DNA from: JAJDIA01 sp031555145
GTDB taxonomy: Bacteria; Bacteroidota; Bacteroidia; Bacteroidales; Tannerellaceae
DNA: 36,801 nt
Assembly (NCBI GenBank): GCA_031555145.1
Contig: JAVBUR010000110.1
Span: forward strand, 1 to 36,801
Direction of reading: 5' to 3'
Made by a program: the position numbers and the translations under genes
Notes under the pieces: model-generated
What the model was told of the DNA's origin: nothing
Databases searched by the model: none
What the model saw: the letters and a program-made list of their open reading frames with translations, nothing else
Shown here: piece by piece, positions 17,289-25,048 of the stretch
Numbering within the stretch: position 1 is the stretch's first letter
Layout: each line of letters opens with the position of its first letter

Positions 17289-17320
17289 TTGTGGATTTTT
17301 CATAATAGACGCAAAACGCC

Positions 17321-19480
17321 ATGAATAAGATCATATTCATCTTCTTATGCCTCATTTCCTGCTTTACTGGAATGGCGCAACCTAAAACCGTCGTCTATCA
17401 CTTGCATGTTTCCGATACTACTGTCAATTATACCGGAAAAACACGTAAAGCCATTGCCATCAACGGGCAAATTTCTGCCCCCACATTGTATTTTACGGAA
17501 GGTGACACAGCCGAAATTCACGTACGCAATACGTTAAAAACCGAGACTTCGTTGCATTGGCATGGGTTGCTTTTGCCTAACCGGATGGACGGTGTGCCTT
17601 ACCTGACTACTGCACCGATTAAAGCAGGGGAGACGGCGATTTATACATTCCCAATCCTACAAAGCGGAACTTATTGGTATCACTCGCACACAGGATTGCA
17701 GGAACAGAGCGGGATGTATGGCAGCCTGATTATCCATAAGCGGAATGAGCCGCCGATGAAGGAATACGTCTTGTTGCTGAGCGACTGGACAAACGAACGC
17801 CCCTCGGAGGTACACCGAAGCCTTCGGGCTGCCAACGACTGGTATATGATTAAAAAGGGAGCGACACAAAACTATTGGGAAGCACTGGAAACCGGTAATC
17901 TGGGTGTAAAGCTAAAAAATGAGTGGAAGCGGATGCACGCGATGGATGTCAGTGATGTGTATTATGATGCGATGCTGGCTAACGGAAAGCAATCGACGGA
18001 ATTTCCCTCGTTGAAACCGGGTGAAAAGATTCGTTTACGTGTGATCAATGGCTCTTCATCCACTTATTTCTGGTTGCAGTTTGCTGGCGGTAAGATGTCG
18101 GTAGTGGCCAGTGACGGTATAGATGTTGTTCCCGTTGAGGTTGACCGGATGATTATAGGCGTGGCGGAAACGTTCGACGTCGTTGTATCCATACCCGACG
18201 ATATGTCGTATGAATTCCGTGCTACGGCTGAAGACCGTACCAAACATACTTCGCTGTGGCTGGGCGAGGGAATGAAGATGCCTGCGCCAATCCTTCCCAG
18301 ACTTGATTATTTTGCCGGTATGAAGATGATGAATGATATGATGAAGATGAACGGGGATCTGGACGATATGGGCATGAAGATGAGCGTGCAGAAGATGGAT
18401 ATGAACGAGGTAATGTATCCTGAATTGCAGGATGAAGGGAGTGCCTCTAATGAAGCTCACGTTCATCATGAGGGGATGAATATGTCGTCTGAAACGTCCG
18501 AACGAGTTGTCACACTCAATTATGGGATGTTGCGGTCGCCGGTCAGGACAACGTTACCGGATGCGTCGTGGAAGGAATTGCATTTTAAGTTGGAGGGGAA
18601 TATGAACCGTTATGTGTGGTCGTTGGACGATAAGGTATTGTCTGAAGCCGACCGCATTTTAATTAAGCGAGGTGAAAACGTGCGGATGATTATCTACAAC
18701 AACAGTATGATGCGCCACCCGATGCACTTGCACGGACATTTCTTCCGTGTACTGAACGGGCAGGGGGATTATGCCCCGTTGAAGAATGTGGTGGATATCA
18801 TGCCGATGGAGACCGATACACTGGAATTTGCGGCTACCGAAAGTGACGGTGACTGGTTCTTCCATTGCCATATCCTGTATCACATGATGAGTGGCATGGG
18901 GCGTGTGTTCACTTATGAAGACTCGCCGCCGAATCCCGATATTCCCGACCCGAAGAAGTCTTATCGCAAATTCCTGAGTGACGACCGCGAGATTCATCCC
19001 ATGTTTCACGTAGGGGTTGCGAGCAATGGAACACATGGCGAGGCGATGCTTGCTAACACGCGTTATGCACTGACAGCTAATTGGCATACGGGTTGGAATA
19101 ACGAAGACGGGTATATGGCTACCGTGCGTTTGGGCCGGTATCTGGGTAAAATGCAATGGTGGTTTCCGTATGTGGCATGGGATTATCATTATAGTTCGAT
19201 GCACACGGACAACAATCGTAACGCCTTAATGTTTGGTGTTGCATACACCTTGCCCTGGATGGTGGTGGCCGATGTACAGGCCGACATCAAAGGGAACGTA
19301 CGGTTGAACCTGGCACGTAAAGACCTTGCCCTTACTTCGCGCCTGCGATTGGATATGGCCTTTAATACCGATCTGCAATACCGTTTTGATTTACGATATA
19401 TCGTGACCAAATATATTTCCGCTGCCGGAAACTATGACAGCGATATGGGTTTTGGCGGAGGCATAGTAGTCACGTATTGA
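17321..19480 (+). CDS. multicopper oxidase with C-terminal beta-barrel-like extension (copper resistance)
   Basis: A 719-residue exported oxidase, probably detoxifying Cu(I) in the periplasm. Signal peptide about 1-19. The four copper-binding blocks are intact: HWHG (H79, H81), WYHSHTG (H121, H123), HPMHLHGH (H466, H469, H471) and HCHILYHMMSGM (H515, C516, H517, H521, with the axial M526). A Met-rich stretch at about 333-365 (MKMMNDMMKMNG) and His/Met clusters near 380-388 fit Cu(I) capture. Residues about 560-719, beyond the normal end, begin HPMFHVGVASNG and consist of alternating aromatic/polar strands ending GGGIVVTY, similar in style to CopB/PcoB outer-membrane barrels. First gene of the module, 45 bases before the HMA gene. 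Confidence 0.93.
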   Translation: MNKIIFIFLCLISCFTGMAQPKTVVYHLHVSDTTVNYTGKTRKAIAINGQISAPTLYFTEGDTAEIHVRNTLKTETSLHWHGLLLPNRMDGVPYLTTAPIKAGETAIYTFPILQSGTYWYHSHTGLQEQSGMYGSLIIHKRNEPPMKEYVLLLSDWTNERPSEVHRSLRAANDWYMIKKGATQNYWEALETGNLGVKLKNEWKRMHAMDVSDVYYDAMLANGKQSTEFPSLKPGEKIRLRVINGSSSTYFWLQFAGGKMSVVASDGIDVVPVEVDRMIIGVAETFDVVVSIPDDMSYEFRATAEDRTKHTSLWLGEGMKMPAPILPRLDYFAGMKMMNDMMKMNGDLDDMGMKMSVQKMDMNEVMYPELQDEGSASNEAHVHHEGMNMSSETSERVVTLNYGMLRSPVRTTLPDASWKELHFKLEGNMNRYVWSLDDKVLSEADRILIKRGENVRMIIYNNSMMRHPMHLHGHFFRVLNGQGDYAPLKNVVDIMPMETDTLEFAATESDGDWFFHCHILYHMMSGMGRVFTYEDSPPNPDIPDPKKSYRKFLSDDREIHPMFHVGVASNGTHGEAMLANTRYALTANWHTGWNNEDGYMATVRLGRYLGKMQWWFPYVAWDYHYSSMHTDNNRNALMFGVAYTLPWMVVADVQADIKGNVRLNLARKDLALTSRLRLDMAFNTDLQYRFDLRYIVTKYISAAGNYDSDMGFGGGIVVTY

Positions 19481-19525
19481 CCCATACCTGATTTATCATC
19501 CATTTTAACATCAAAACAACTAAGC

Positions 19526-19786
19526 ATGAAGACAAGAATGAAAGTACAAGGAAACTGTGGAATGTGTAAAACCCGCATTGAAAAAGCCGCCATGAGCGTG
19601 GATGGTGTATCATCCGCCACATGGGATTTGCAGAAAAAAGAACTTGAGTTTGAATTCGACCCTCAGCTGACGAATCAGCTTATCGTAAGCGAAAAGATTG
19701 CCCGAGCCGGTCACGACACCGAAAGTGACAAAGCACCGGACGTCACGTACAACCTCTTGCCCGCTTGCTGTAAATATAGGAAGTAA
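19526..19786 (+). CDS. free-standing HMA-domain metallochaperone
   Basis: An 86-residue protein with a single heavy-metal-associated domain. The metal-binding pair is C11 and C14 in QGNCGMCKTRIEKAA, where the usual GMTCxxC has become GNCGMC. A second pair, CC, lies in the C-terminal tail PACCKYRK. No signal peptide is apparent, so it probably works in the cytosol passing Cu(I) to the ATPase, which itself lacks an HMA domain. It is followed after only 4 bases by the DUF3347 gene, so the two are co-expressed. Confidence 0.88.
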   Translation: MKTRMKVQGNCGMCKTRIEKAAMSVDGVSSATWDLQKKELEFEFDPQLTNQLIVSEKIARAGHDTESDKAPDVTYNLLPACCKYRK

Positions 19787-19790
19787 AGTC

Positions 19791-20300
19791 ATGAAAAAGT
19801 TAATCACCCTTATCGCAGCCATCATATTCACTACCGTGTTGTATGGCCAAACAGTTCAGAACGTGGCTTCATCGGTTAATCCGCTTGCCGCCGTTTACGA
19901 ATCCTACTTTGCGTTAAAAGACGCATTGGTAAAAAGCAATGGACAATCTGCTCAACAGACGGCAGGATTGTTATTCGATGGTATTGCTGCTGTGTCGATG
20001 GAACAGTTGTCGCCGGAGCAGCATGAGGTATGGATGAAATACATGCAAAAGTTGAGTGACGATGCCGGACAAATCAAGAAATCCGATAAAGTGGATAAAC
20101 AACGGAAATCGTTTGCATCCCTTTCGGAGCATATTTATGCAGTGATGAAGGTCATCAAATACGGAAAGACAGTGTTTTGGCAGCATTGCCCGATGTATAA
20201 CAAAGGAGCAAATTGGTTGAGTTTGGATAAAGAAATCAAGAATCCGTATTATGGTTCATCCATGTTGACTTGTGGCAGCCTGACGGAAACCATTGAATAA
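19791..20300 (+). CDS. exported DUF3347 domain protein
   Basis: A 169-residue protein with a clear signal peptide (about 1-20, ending LYGQ). The mature part matches DUF3347: a helical first half (AVYESYFALKDALVKSNGQ) and the terminal signature HCPMYNKGANWLSLDKEIKNPYYGSSMLTCG. The conserved His, Cys and Met in HCPM plus the late Cys suggest metal binding, and the family is often found beside copper or silver efflux genes in Bacteroidota; its molecular role is not established. I start it at 19791 because this ATG gives the signal peptide; the reading frame extends further upstream, overlapping the HMA gene, without making sense as protein. Confidence 0.88.
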   Translation: MKKLITLIAAIIFTTVLYGQTVQNVASSVNPLAAVYESYFALKDALVKSNGQSAQQTAGLLFDGIAAVSMEQLSPEQHEVWMKYMQKLSDDAGQIKKSDKVDKQRKSFASLSEHIYAVMKVIKYGKTVFWQHCPMYNKGANWLSLDKEIKNPYYGSSMLTCGSLTETIE

Positions 20301-20314
20301 AAAAATGAATGATC

Positions 20315-22444
20315 ATGGAAAAACAACCAATAAAGTATTATTGCCCCATGCATTGCGAAGGCGATAAAATGTATGACAAACCCGGCAATTGCCCCGTATG
20401 CGGCATGGATTTACTACCCCTGAATCCGCAGGAAGAAGAGACGACCTACAAGGGTTTAGTGAAGAAGTTCAAGATAGCCGTAGGGTTTACCGTTCCGATT
20501 TTTCTGATCGCCATGATCGAAATGATTCCGGGTAATCCATTGTCGGCAATTCTGCCCCCGGAAGTTTCGGGCTGGGTACAGTTGGCCCTTTCCCTGCCCG
20601 TAGTTTTCTATTCCACGTGGATGTTTTTCCAACGGGCATGGACTTCCTTCAAAACCGGGCATCTGAATATGTTTACCCTGATAGGCATCGGCACCGGGGC
20701 TGCGTTCCTTTTCAGTATCGTCGCACTCATTTTCCCTAACATCTTTCCACATGAATTCAAGAGCCATTCGGGGGGCGTGCATTTGTATTTTGAAGCCGTA
20801 ACCGTCATTCTCACACTCGTTCTGCTGGGACAGGTACTCGAAGCCAAAGCTCACAGCAAGACCAATACCGCTTTGAAGGAACTGCTCAAACTCGCACCTA
20901 CCGATGCCACTCTCGTTGCCGGCGGACATGATAGGGTGATTTCTATCCACGATATTAAAAAAGGAGATATCCTACGCGTAAAACCCGGCGAAAAAATTCC
21001 GGTGGATGGCTACATCGAGACCGGGACAACGAGCATCGATGAGTCGATGATTTCCGGCGAGCCCATACCCGTAGATAAGAAAGCGGGCGACAAAGTGAGT
21101 TCAGGAACCATCAACGGAACCCGCTCTTTCACTATGGTTGCCGAAAAAGTGGGCGACGAAACCCTGCTGGCACAAATCATCGCAATGGTTGAAAGCGCCA
21201 GCCGTTCCCGTGCGCCCATTCAAAAACTGGCCGACAAAGTTTCGGGCATTTTCGTTCCCGTAGTGCTATTCATTTCCGTGCTTACCTTTATCGCATGGAT
21301 CGTTTGGGGGCCGGAACCCGCCTACATCTTCGCGTTCAGCAATGCCTTAGCCGTAATGATTATCGCCTGTCCATGTGCCTTGGGGCTTGCCACGCCCATG
21401 TCTGTGATGACCGGAGTCGGAAAAGGCGCACAAAACGGTATCCTTATCAAAGATGCCGAAGCGTTGGAGAATTTCAACAAGGTCAACGTACTGATCACCG
21501 ATAAAACCGGCACCCTCACCGAAGGCAAGCCATCTGTGGAAAAAATGAAAGCCTTCGGCTCCTTTTCCGAAGCTGATGTTATCGACCTCAGTACCTCGCT
21601 CAACCAACACAGTGAACATCCGTTGGCCAAAGCAGTGACCGATTTCGGGCAATCAAAGCAGGGCGTCATCGCCGAAGTGAAGAATTTTGAAGCCGTTGCC
21701 GGAAAAGGTGTTACCGGCATGGTGCAAGGGAGGCATCTGGCATTGGGTAACAAAGCCCTGATGGAACAGGTATCGGCCATCGTCCCGGAAGAAGTGGAAA
21801 AAGAAGTAACGCAGGAGCAGAGCCTTGGCAAAACCGTTTCTTACCTTGCTGTAGATAACCTCGTAGCGGGCTATGTAAGCATATCCGATGCCATCAAAAG
21901 CACCAGTCGCGAAGCCGTACAAGCGTTGATGGCACAGGGTGTTGATGTAATTATGCTCACCGGCGATAACCCGCTTACCGCCAAAGCCGTCGCCCGGGAA
22001 TTGGGGCTCTCCGCCTACAAGGCCGAATGTCTGCCCGATGATAAACTGGAAGAAATAAAACGCCTGCAAGTATCCGGGAAAATAGTAGCCATGGCCGGCG
22101 ACGGCATCAACGACGCACCAGCATTGGCACAAGCCGATATCGGCATTGCCATGGGTACCGGCACCGACGTCGCCATCGAAAGCGCCGCCATCACTCTGCT
22201 CAAAGGCGATCTTCGAGGTATTGTCAAAGCCAAGAGCCTGAGTCACAAAACCATGAAGAATATCAAGCAAAATCTGTTCTTTGCCTTTGTGTACAATGCG
22301 CTGGGTATTCCCATCGCCGCTGGGGTACTGTACCCGGCGTTCGGTATTTTGTTGTCGCCCATGATTGCCGCCGTGGCCATGAGTTTCAGTTCAGTCAGTG
22401 TTATCGTGAATGCGTTACGGTTAAAGGGTGAGAAAATAGGATGA
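20315..22444 (+). CDS. copA: copper-translocating P1B-type ATPase
   Basis: Pumps Cu(I) out of the cytosol using ATP. The 709-residue product starts with a heavy-metal-binding YCPMHC...CPVCGMDL segment (about residues 8-35) in place of HMA domains. P-type landmarks: SGEP (247-250), the membrane CPC (352-354), the phosphorylated Asp in DKTGTLTEG (D396), SEHPLA in the nucleotide domain and GDGINDAPAL (594-603). The Cu(I) signatures YN and MSFSSVSV lie in the last membrane helices. An in-frame ATG six bases upstream (20309) is an alternative start. Codon choice leans to GCC, GGC and ACC more than in the neighbouring SusC gene, consistent with lateral arrival. It ends the module. Confidence 0.96.
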   Translation: MEKQPIKYYCPMHCEGDKMYDKPGNCPVCGMDLLPLNPQEEETTYKGLVKKFKIAVGFTVPIFLIAMIEMIPGNPLSAILPPEVSGWVQLALSLPVVFYSTWMFFQRAWTSFKTGHLNMFTLIGIGTGAAFLFSIVALIFPNIFPHEFKSHSGGVHLYFEAVTVILTLVLLGQVLEAKAHSKTNTALKELLKLAPTDATLVAGGHDRVISIHDIKKGDILRVKPGEKIPVDGYIETGTTSIDESMISGEPIPVDKKAGDKVSSGTINGTRSFTMVAEKVGDETLLAQIIAMVESASRSRAPIQKLADKVSGIFVPVVLFISVLTFIAWIVWGPEPAYIFAFSNALAVMIIACPCALGLATPMSVMTGVGKGAQNGILIKDAEALENFNKVNVLITDKTGTLTEGKPSVEKMKAFGSFSEADVIDLSTSLNQHSEHPLAKAVTDFGQSKQGVIAEVKNFEAVAGKGVTGMVQGRHLALGNKALMEQVSAIVPEEVEKEVTQEQSLGKTVSYLAVDNLVAGYVSISDAIKSTSREAVQALMAQGVDVIMLTGDNPLTAKAVARELGLSAYKAECLPDDKLEEIKRLQVSGKIVAMAGDGINDAPALAQADIGIAMGTGTDVAIESAAITLLKGDLRGIVKAKSLSHKTMKNIKQNLFFAFVYNALGIPIAAGVLYPAFGILLSPMIAAVAMSFSSVSVIVNALRLKGEKIG

Positions 22445-22546
22445 CAATAGCGTCGAAAAGTACCATATCTATTCTATGCCTACAAAGGTAAACGAAAAGT
22501 GTATTCCTCCCAAATGACAACAACAGTCAACCTTGAGTCTGCCTGA

Positions 22547-23428
22547 TCAGGCTTTGAATAGTTCCCGGAAACAAGTTGGAGTTACTTTGGTTATACGTTT
22601 AAATGAACGGTTAAAATGAGTGATCGTATTGAAGCCGCATTCCAGAGCAACCTGATTGATATCAAGGCTTTCATTCAAAAGGAGTTTTTTTGCATGTGAT
22701 ATCCGCAGTTCCAATACATATTGTATACATGTTTTTCCGGTTTTTTCTTTGAAAAAGCGGCAAAATGCACTGATATTCATCGCAGCTATTTCTGCTACTT
22801 CATTCAGATTGATCGGCTCAAGAAAATGGCTGGAAAGATAAGCAAGGACCTTTTCCACGCGTTTATTTGTACATCTTAAATAGTTAACGCCGTAGATATG
22901 TGACCCTATCATCTTGTAGTGTGTGGAATTGCTCATCTCGTTGAGCAAATTCAACACAGCGATGAAGCGTTCCAGCCCCGGGTTGGTTAATGCTTTTTTG
23001 AGATGGCCGATTAATGCCTGGTTCTCGGGTTTCAGAAAAGAAATACCGTGTGAAGAGTTTTCCAGGAGCATCTTGATGTTATTTAAATCCGGATAGTTTG
23101 AAATCGCGTGCGACATAAATTCTTTTTCCAGATGCAGGATGATGCCTTTTACGCGCAGGTGGGGTTGATTAAGGTAATAAGAAGGCAGACATCTTGAATA
23201 ATGCGGTACTTCACTGCCCATAAATACGATAGTGCCTGGTTCGAATGTAATGAAGTCATCGGCAACAAAAGTCTCACCTTCCCCTTCGGAAATATACATA
23301 ACTTCATATTCGGAGTGGTAATGCCAGGGGTATTTGAAGTAATCGTAATCAAAACTCCGTATAATGATAGGATTAGAAGCTTGTAGTGCTACCAATTCGT
23401 GCATTAGTTTGTGTTTCTGCATTCCCAT
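22547..23428 (-). CDS. AraC family transcriptional regulator
   Basis: A 293-residue one-component regulator. The N-terminal half is a cupin-like sensor (YFKYPWHYHSEYEVMYISEGEGETFVADD, with the paired His of a cupin). The C-terminal about 100 residues hold the two helix-turn-helix motifs (LNEVAEIAAMNISAFCRFFKEKTG and INQVALECGFNTITHFNRSFKRITKVTP). It is divergent from the sugar operon and shares a 215-base control region, so it most likely regulates that operon in response to a cytosolic sugar or uronate. Its stop codon overlaps the palindrome GCCTGATCAGGC. An ATG six bases downstream is an alternative start. Confidence 0.93.
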   Translation of the reverse strand: MGMQKHKLMHELVALQASNPIIIRSFDYDYFKYPWHYHSEYEVMYISEGEGETFVADDFITFEPGTIVFMGSEVPHYSRCLPSYYLNQPHLRVKGIILHLEKEFMSHAISNYPDLNNIKMLLENSSHGISFLKPENQALIGHLKKALTNPGLERFIAVLNLLNEMSNSTHYKMIGSHIYGVNYLRCTNKRVEKVLAYLSSHFLEPINLNEVAEIAAMNISAFCRFFKEKTGKTCIQYVLELRISHAKKLLLNESLDINQVALECGFNTITHFNRSFKRITKVTPTCFRELFKA

Positions 23429-23466
23429 ATCACAAAATATTTTTTGATGTTAATTTCTGATACATG

Positions 23467-23487
23467 CAAATATAGTGCTATAATTTG
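23467..23487. promoter_or_regulatory. candidate operator overlapping the AraC-gene promoter
   Basis: CAAATATAG (23467-23475) and CTATAATTTG (23478-23487) form an inverted repeat with one bulged base. On the minus strand bases 23474-23467 read TATATTTG, a -7 box for the AraC gene, with TTTG at 23501-23498 as a -33 candidate (gap 23). A protein bound here would cover that promoter, which suggests autoregulation. Confidence 0.4.
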
Positions 23488-23523
23488 GGAAAAAAAACAA
23501 ATCACTAATTATCTATACGGGCG

Positions 23524-23531
23524 TATCTTTG
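23524..23531 (+). promoter_or_regulatory. -7 promoter box of the sugar-use operon
   Basis: TATCTTTG matches TAnnTTTG, 113 bases before the first gene. The -33 position has no TTTG, as expected for a promoter that needs an activator such as the divergent AraC protein. Confidence 0.5.
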
Positions 23532-23643
23532 TCTTGTCAAGAAAACCTTCAACTGAGGATTAGATAATCGAGAGCAAACCTATTTTAAATAAATTTATAC
23601 AAAAAAGCAACTCTTATATCCATTAAATCTTAAATTTAGCAAA

Positions 23644-25011
23644 ATGAACACAACACGCAGAAGTTTTATCAAGAGATCTTTGTCCGCGAGCTTAGGAATG
23701 ATTGTAGCGCCTACTATTATCCCAGCTTCTGCTTTTGGGCAAAACGCACCTTCCAATCGGATCAATATAGGTGCAATTGGAACCGGACGTATATCCCGTG
23801 ACCATGATATGCCGGGTGTATGGAAATATGACAATGTGCGAATTGTTGCCGCAGCAGATTTAAGTGCTGATAGAGTGCAAGATGCCAAAGTCTTGGTAGA
23901 AAACTATTACTCGAAGAAGTTAGGGAAACCTTATTCGGGTGTAACTACTTACACAGATTATCGAGAACTACTGGCAAATAAAGAGGTGGATGCGGTACTG
24001 ATCAGTACGCCTGACCATTGGCATGCAAAGAATGCGATTGATGCAGTTTATGCGGGTAAGGATGTTTATTTACAAAAACCTACTTCGCTGACGATTGAAG
24101 AAGGACGGGCCATGAGTAACGCGGTAAATGCGACCGGGCGTATTCTGCAGATTGGAAGCCAACAGCGGTCGATGGCCCAGTTCCGAATTGCTTGCGAGTT
24201 GGTGCGCAATGGCCGTATCGGACAGTTGAAATCTATTGACGTGCGTTTACCGGGTGATCCGGCGGGAGGAAATCCGGAAGAGATGCCTATTCCGAAAGGT
24301 TTCAACTATGATATGTGGCTTGGGCAGACTCCCTATATGCCCTATACGGAAGACAGGGTGCATCCGCCGAAAGGATACGGCCGTCCCGGCTGGTTGCGTT
24401 GCGAACAATTTGGAGCAGGTATGATTACCGGCTGGGGCGCCCATCATTTTGATATTGCACATTGGGCAATGGGTACTGAATACAGCGGGCCTGTTGAAAT
24501 TACGGCAAAAGCTGAGTTCCCGACGAGTGGTTTATGGGATGTTCATGGGCTATTTGAATCGGAAATGCTTTATGCCAATGGCGTAGTGGTGACAGGAGGA
24601 GTTGATAGTAAAGAAAAACCGAATGGAGTATTATTTACAGGGACAGAAGGTTGGATTTTTGTAAGCCGTGGCGCCTATAGCGCATCAGCCAATGATCCTT
24701 CTTCAAGCAAATCCAAAGCGTTGATGGCCTCTGATCCGAAAATACTTAGCTCGGTGATTGGCGAGAATGAAATACATTTATATAAGAGTGAAGATCATCA
24801 TGGCAACTGGCTGGATAGTGTACGTACCCGTACATTGAACATTACTCCTGCCGAGGTAGCCCATCGCTCTTGCTCTGCTTGTTTACTGCAACACATCGCC
24901 ATGAAACTTAAGCGCAAACTTTATTGGGATCCAGCCGCAGAACGGTTTAAGAACGATGATGAAGCGAATAGCATGCTTTCAAGACCACAGAGATTTCCTT
25001 ATAATATTTAA
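23644..25011 (+). CDS. Tat-exported Gfo/Idh/MocA family oxidoreductase
   Basis: A 455-residue NAD(P)-dependent sugar oxidoreductase, exported in folded form. The N-terminus has a twin-arginine signal (RRSFIKRS at residues 5-12, then a hydrophobic stretch to about 33). The Rossmann fold starts at GAIGTG (43-48) and continues with STPDHWH (121-127) and QKP (144-146), the family's EKP motif with Gln for Glu. GWGAHHFDIAHWAMG is the usual segment with catalytic His residues. It begins the operon, 37 bases before susC. Related exported enzymes in Bacteroides act on glycosides through keto-sugar intermediates; the substrate here is unknown. Confidence 0.93.
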   Translation: MNTTRRSFIKRSLSASLGMIVAPTIIPASAFGQNAPSNRINIGAIGTGRISRDHDMPGVWKYDNVRIVAAADLSADRVQDAKVLVENYYSKKLGKPYSGVTTYTDYRELLANKEVDAVLISTPDHWHAKNAIDAVYAGKDVYLQKPTSLTIEEGRAMSNAVNATGRILQIGSQQRSMAQFRIACELVRNGRIGQLKSIDVRLPGDPAGGNPEEMPIPKGFNYDMWLGQTPYMPYTEDRVHPPKGYGRPGWLRCEQFGAGMITGWGAHHFDIAHWAMGTEYSGPVEITAKAEFPTSGLWDVHGLFESEMLYANGVVVTGGVDSKEKPNGVLFTGTEGWIFVSRGAYSASANDPSSSKSKALMASDPKILSSVIGENEIHLYKSEDHHGNWLDSVRTRTLNITPAEVAHRSCSACLLQHIAMKLKRKLYWDPAAERFKNDDEANSMLSRPQRFPYNI

Positions 25012-25048
25012 ACCTTTGTTATTTTAATTTCTTAATACTATTTGAATT

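Noticed and set aside
16797..17320. Integrase attachment site or tRNA gene beside the copper module
   Set aside because: No tRNA cloverleaf, no integrase gene and no direct repeat flanking the module could be found by eye.
22541..22552. Palindrome GCCTGATCAGGC as a terminator between copA and the AraC gene
   Set aside because: There is no loop worth the name, no T run, and it overlaps the stop codon of the regulator gene.
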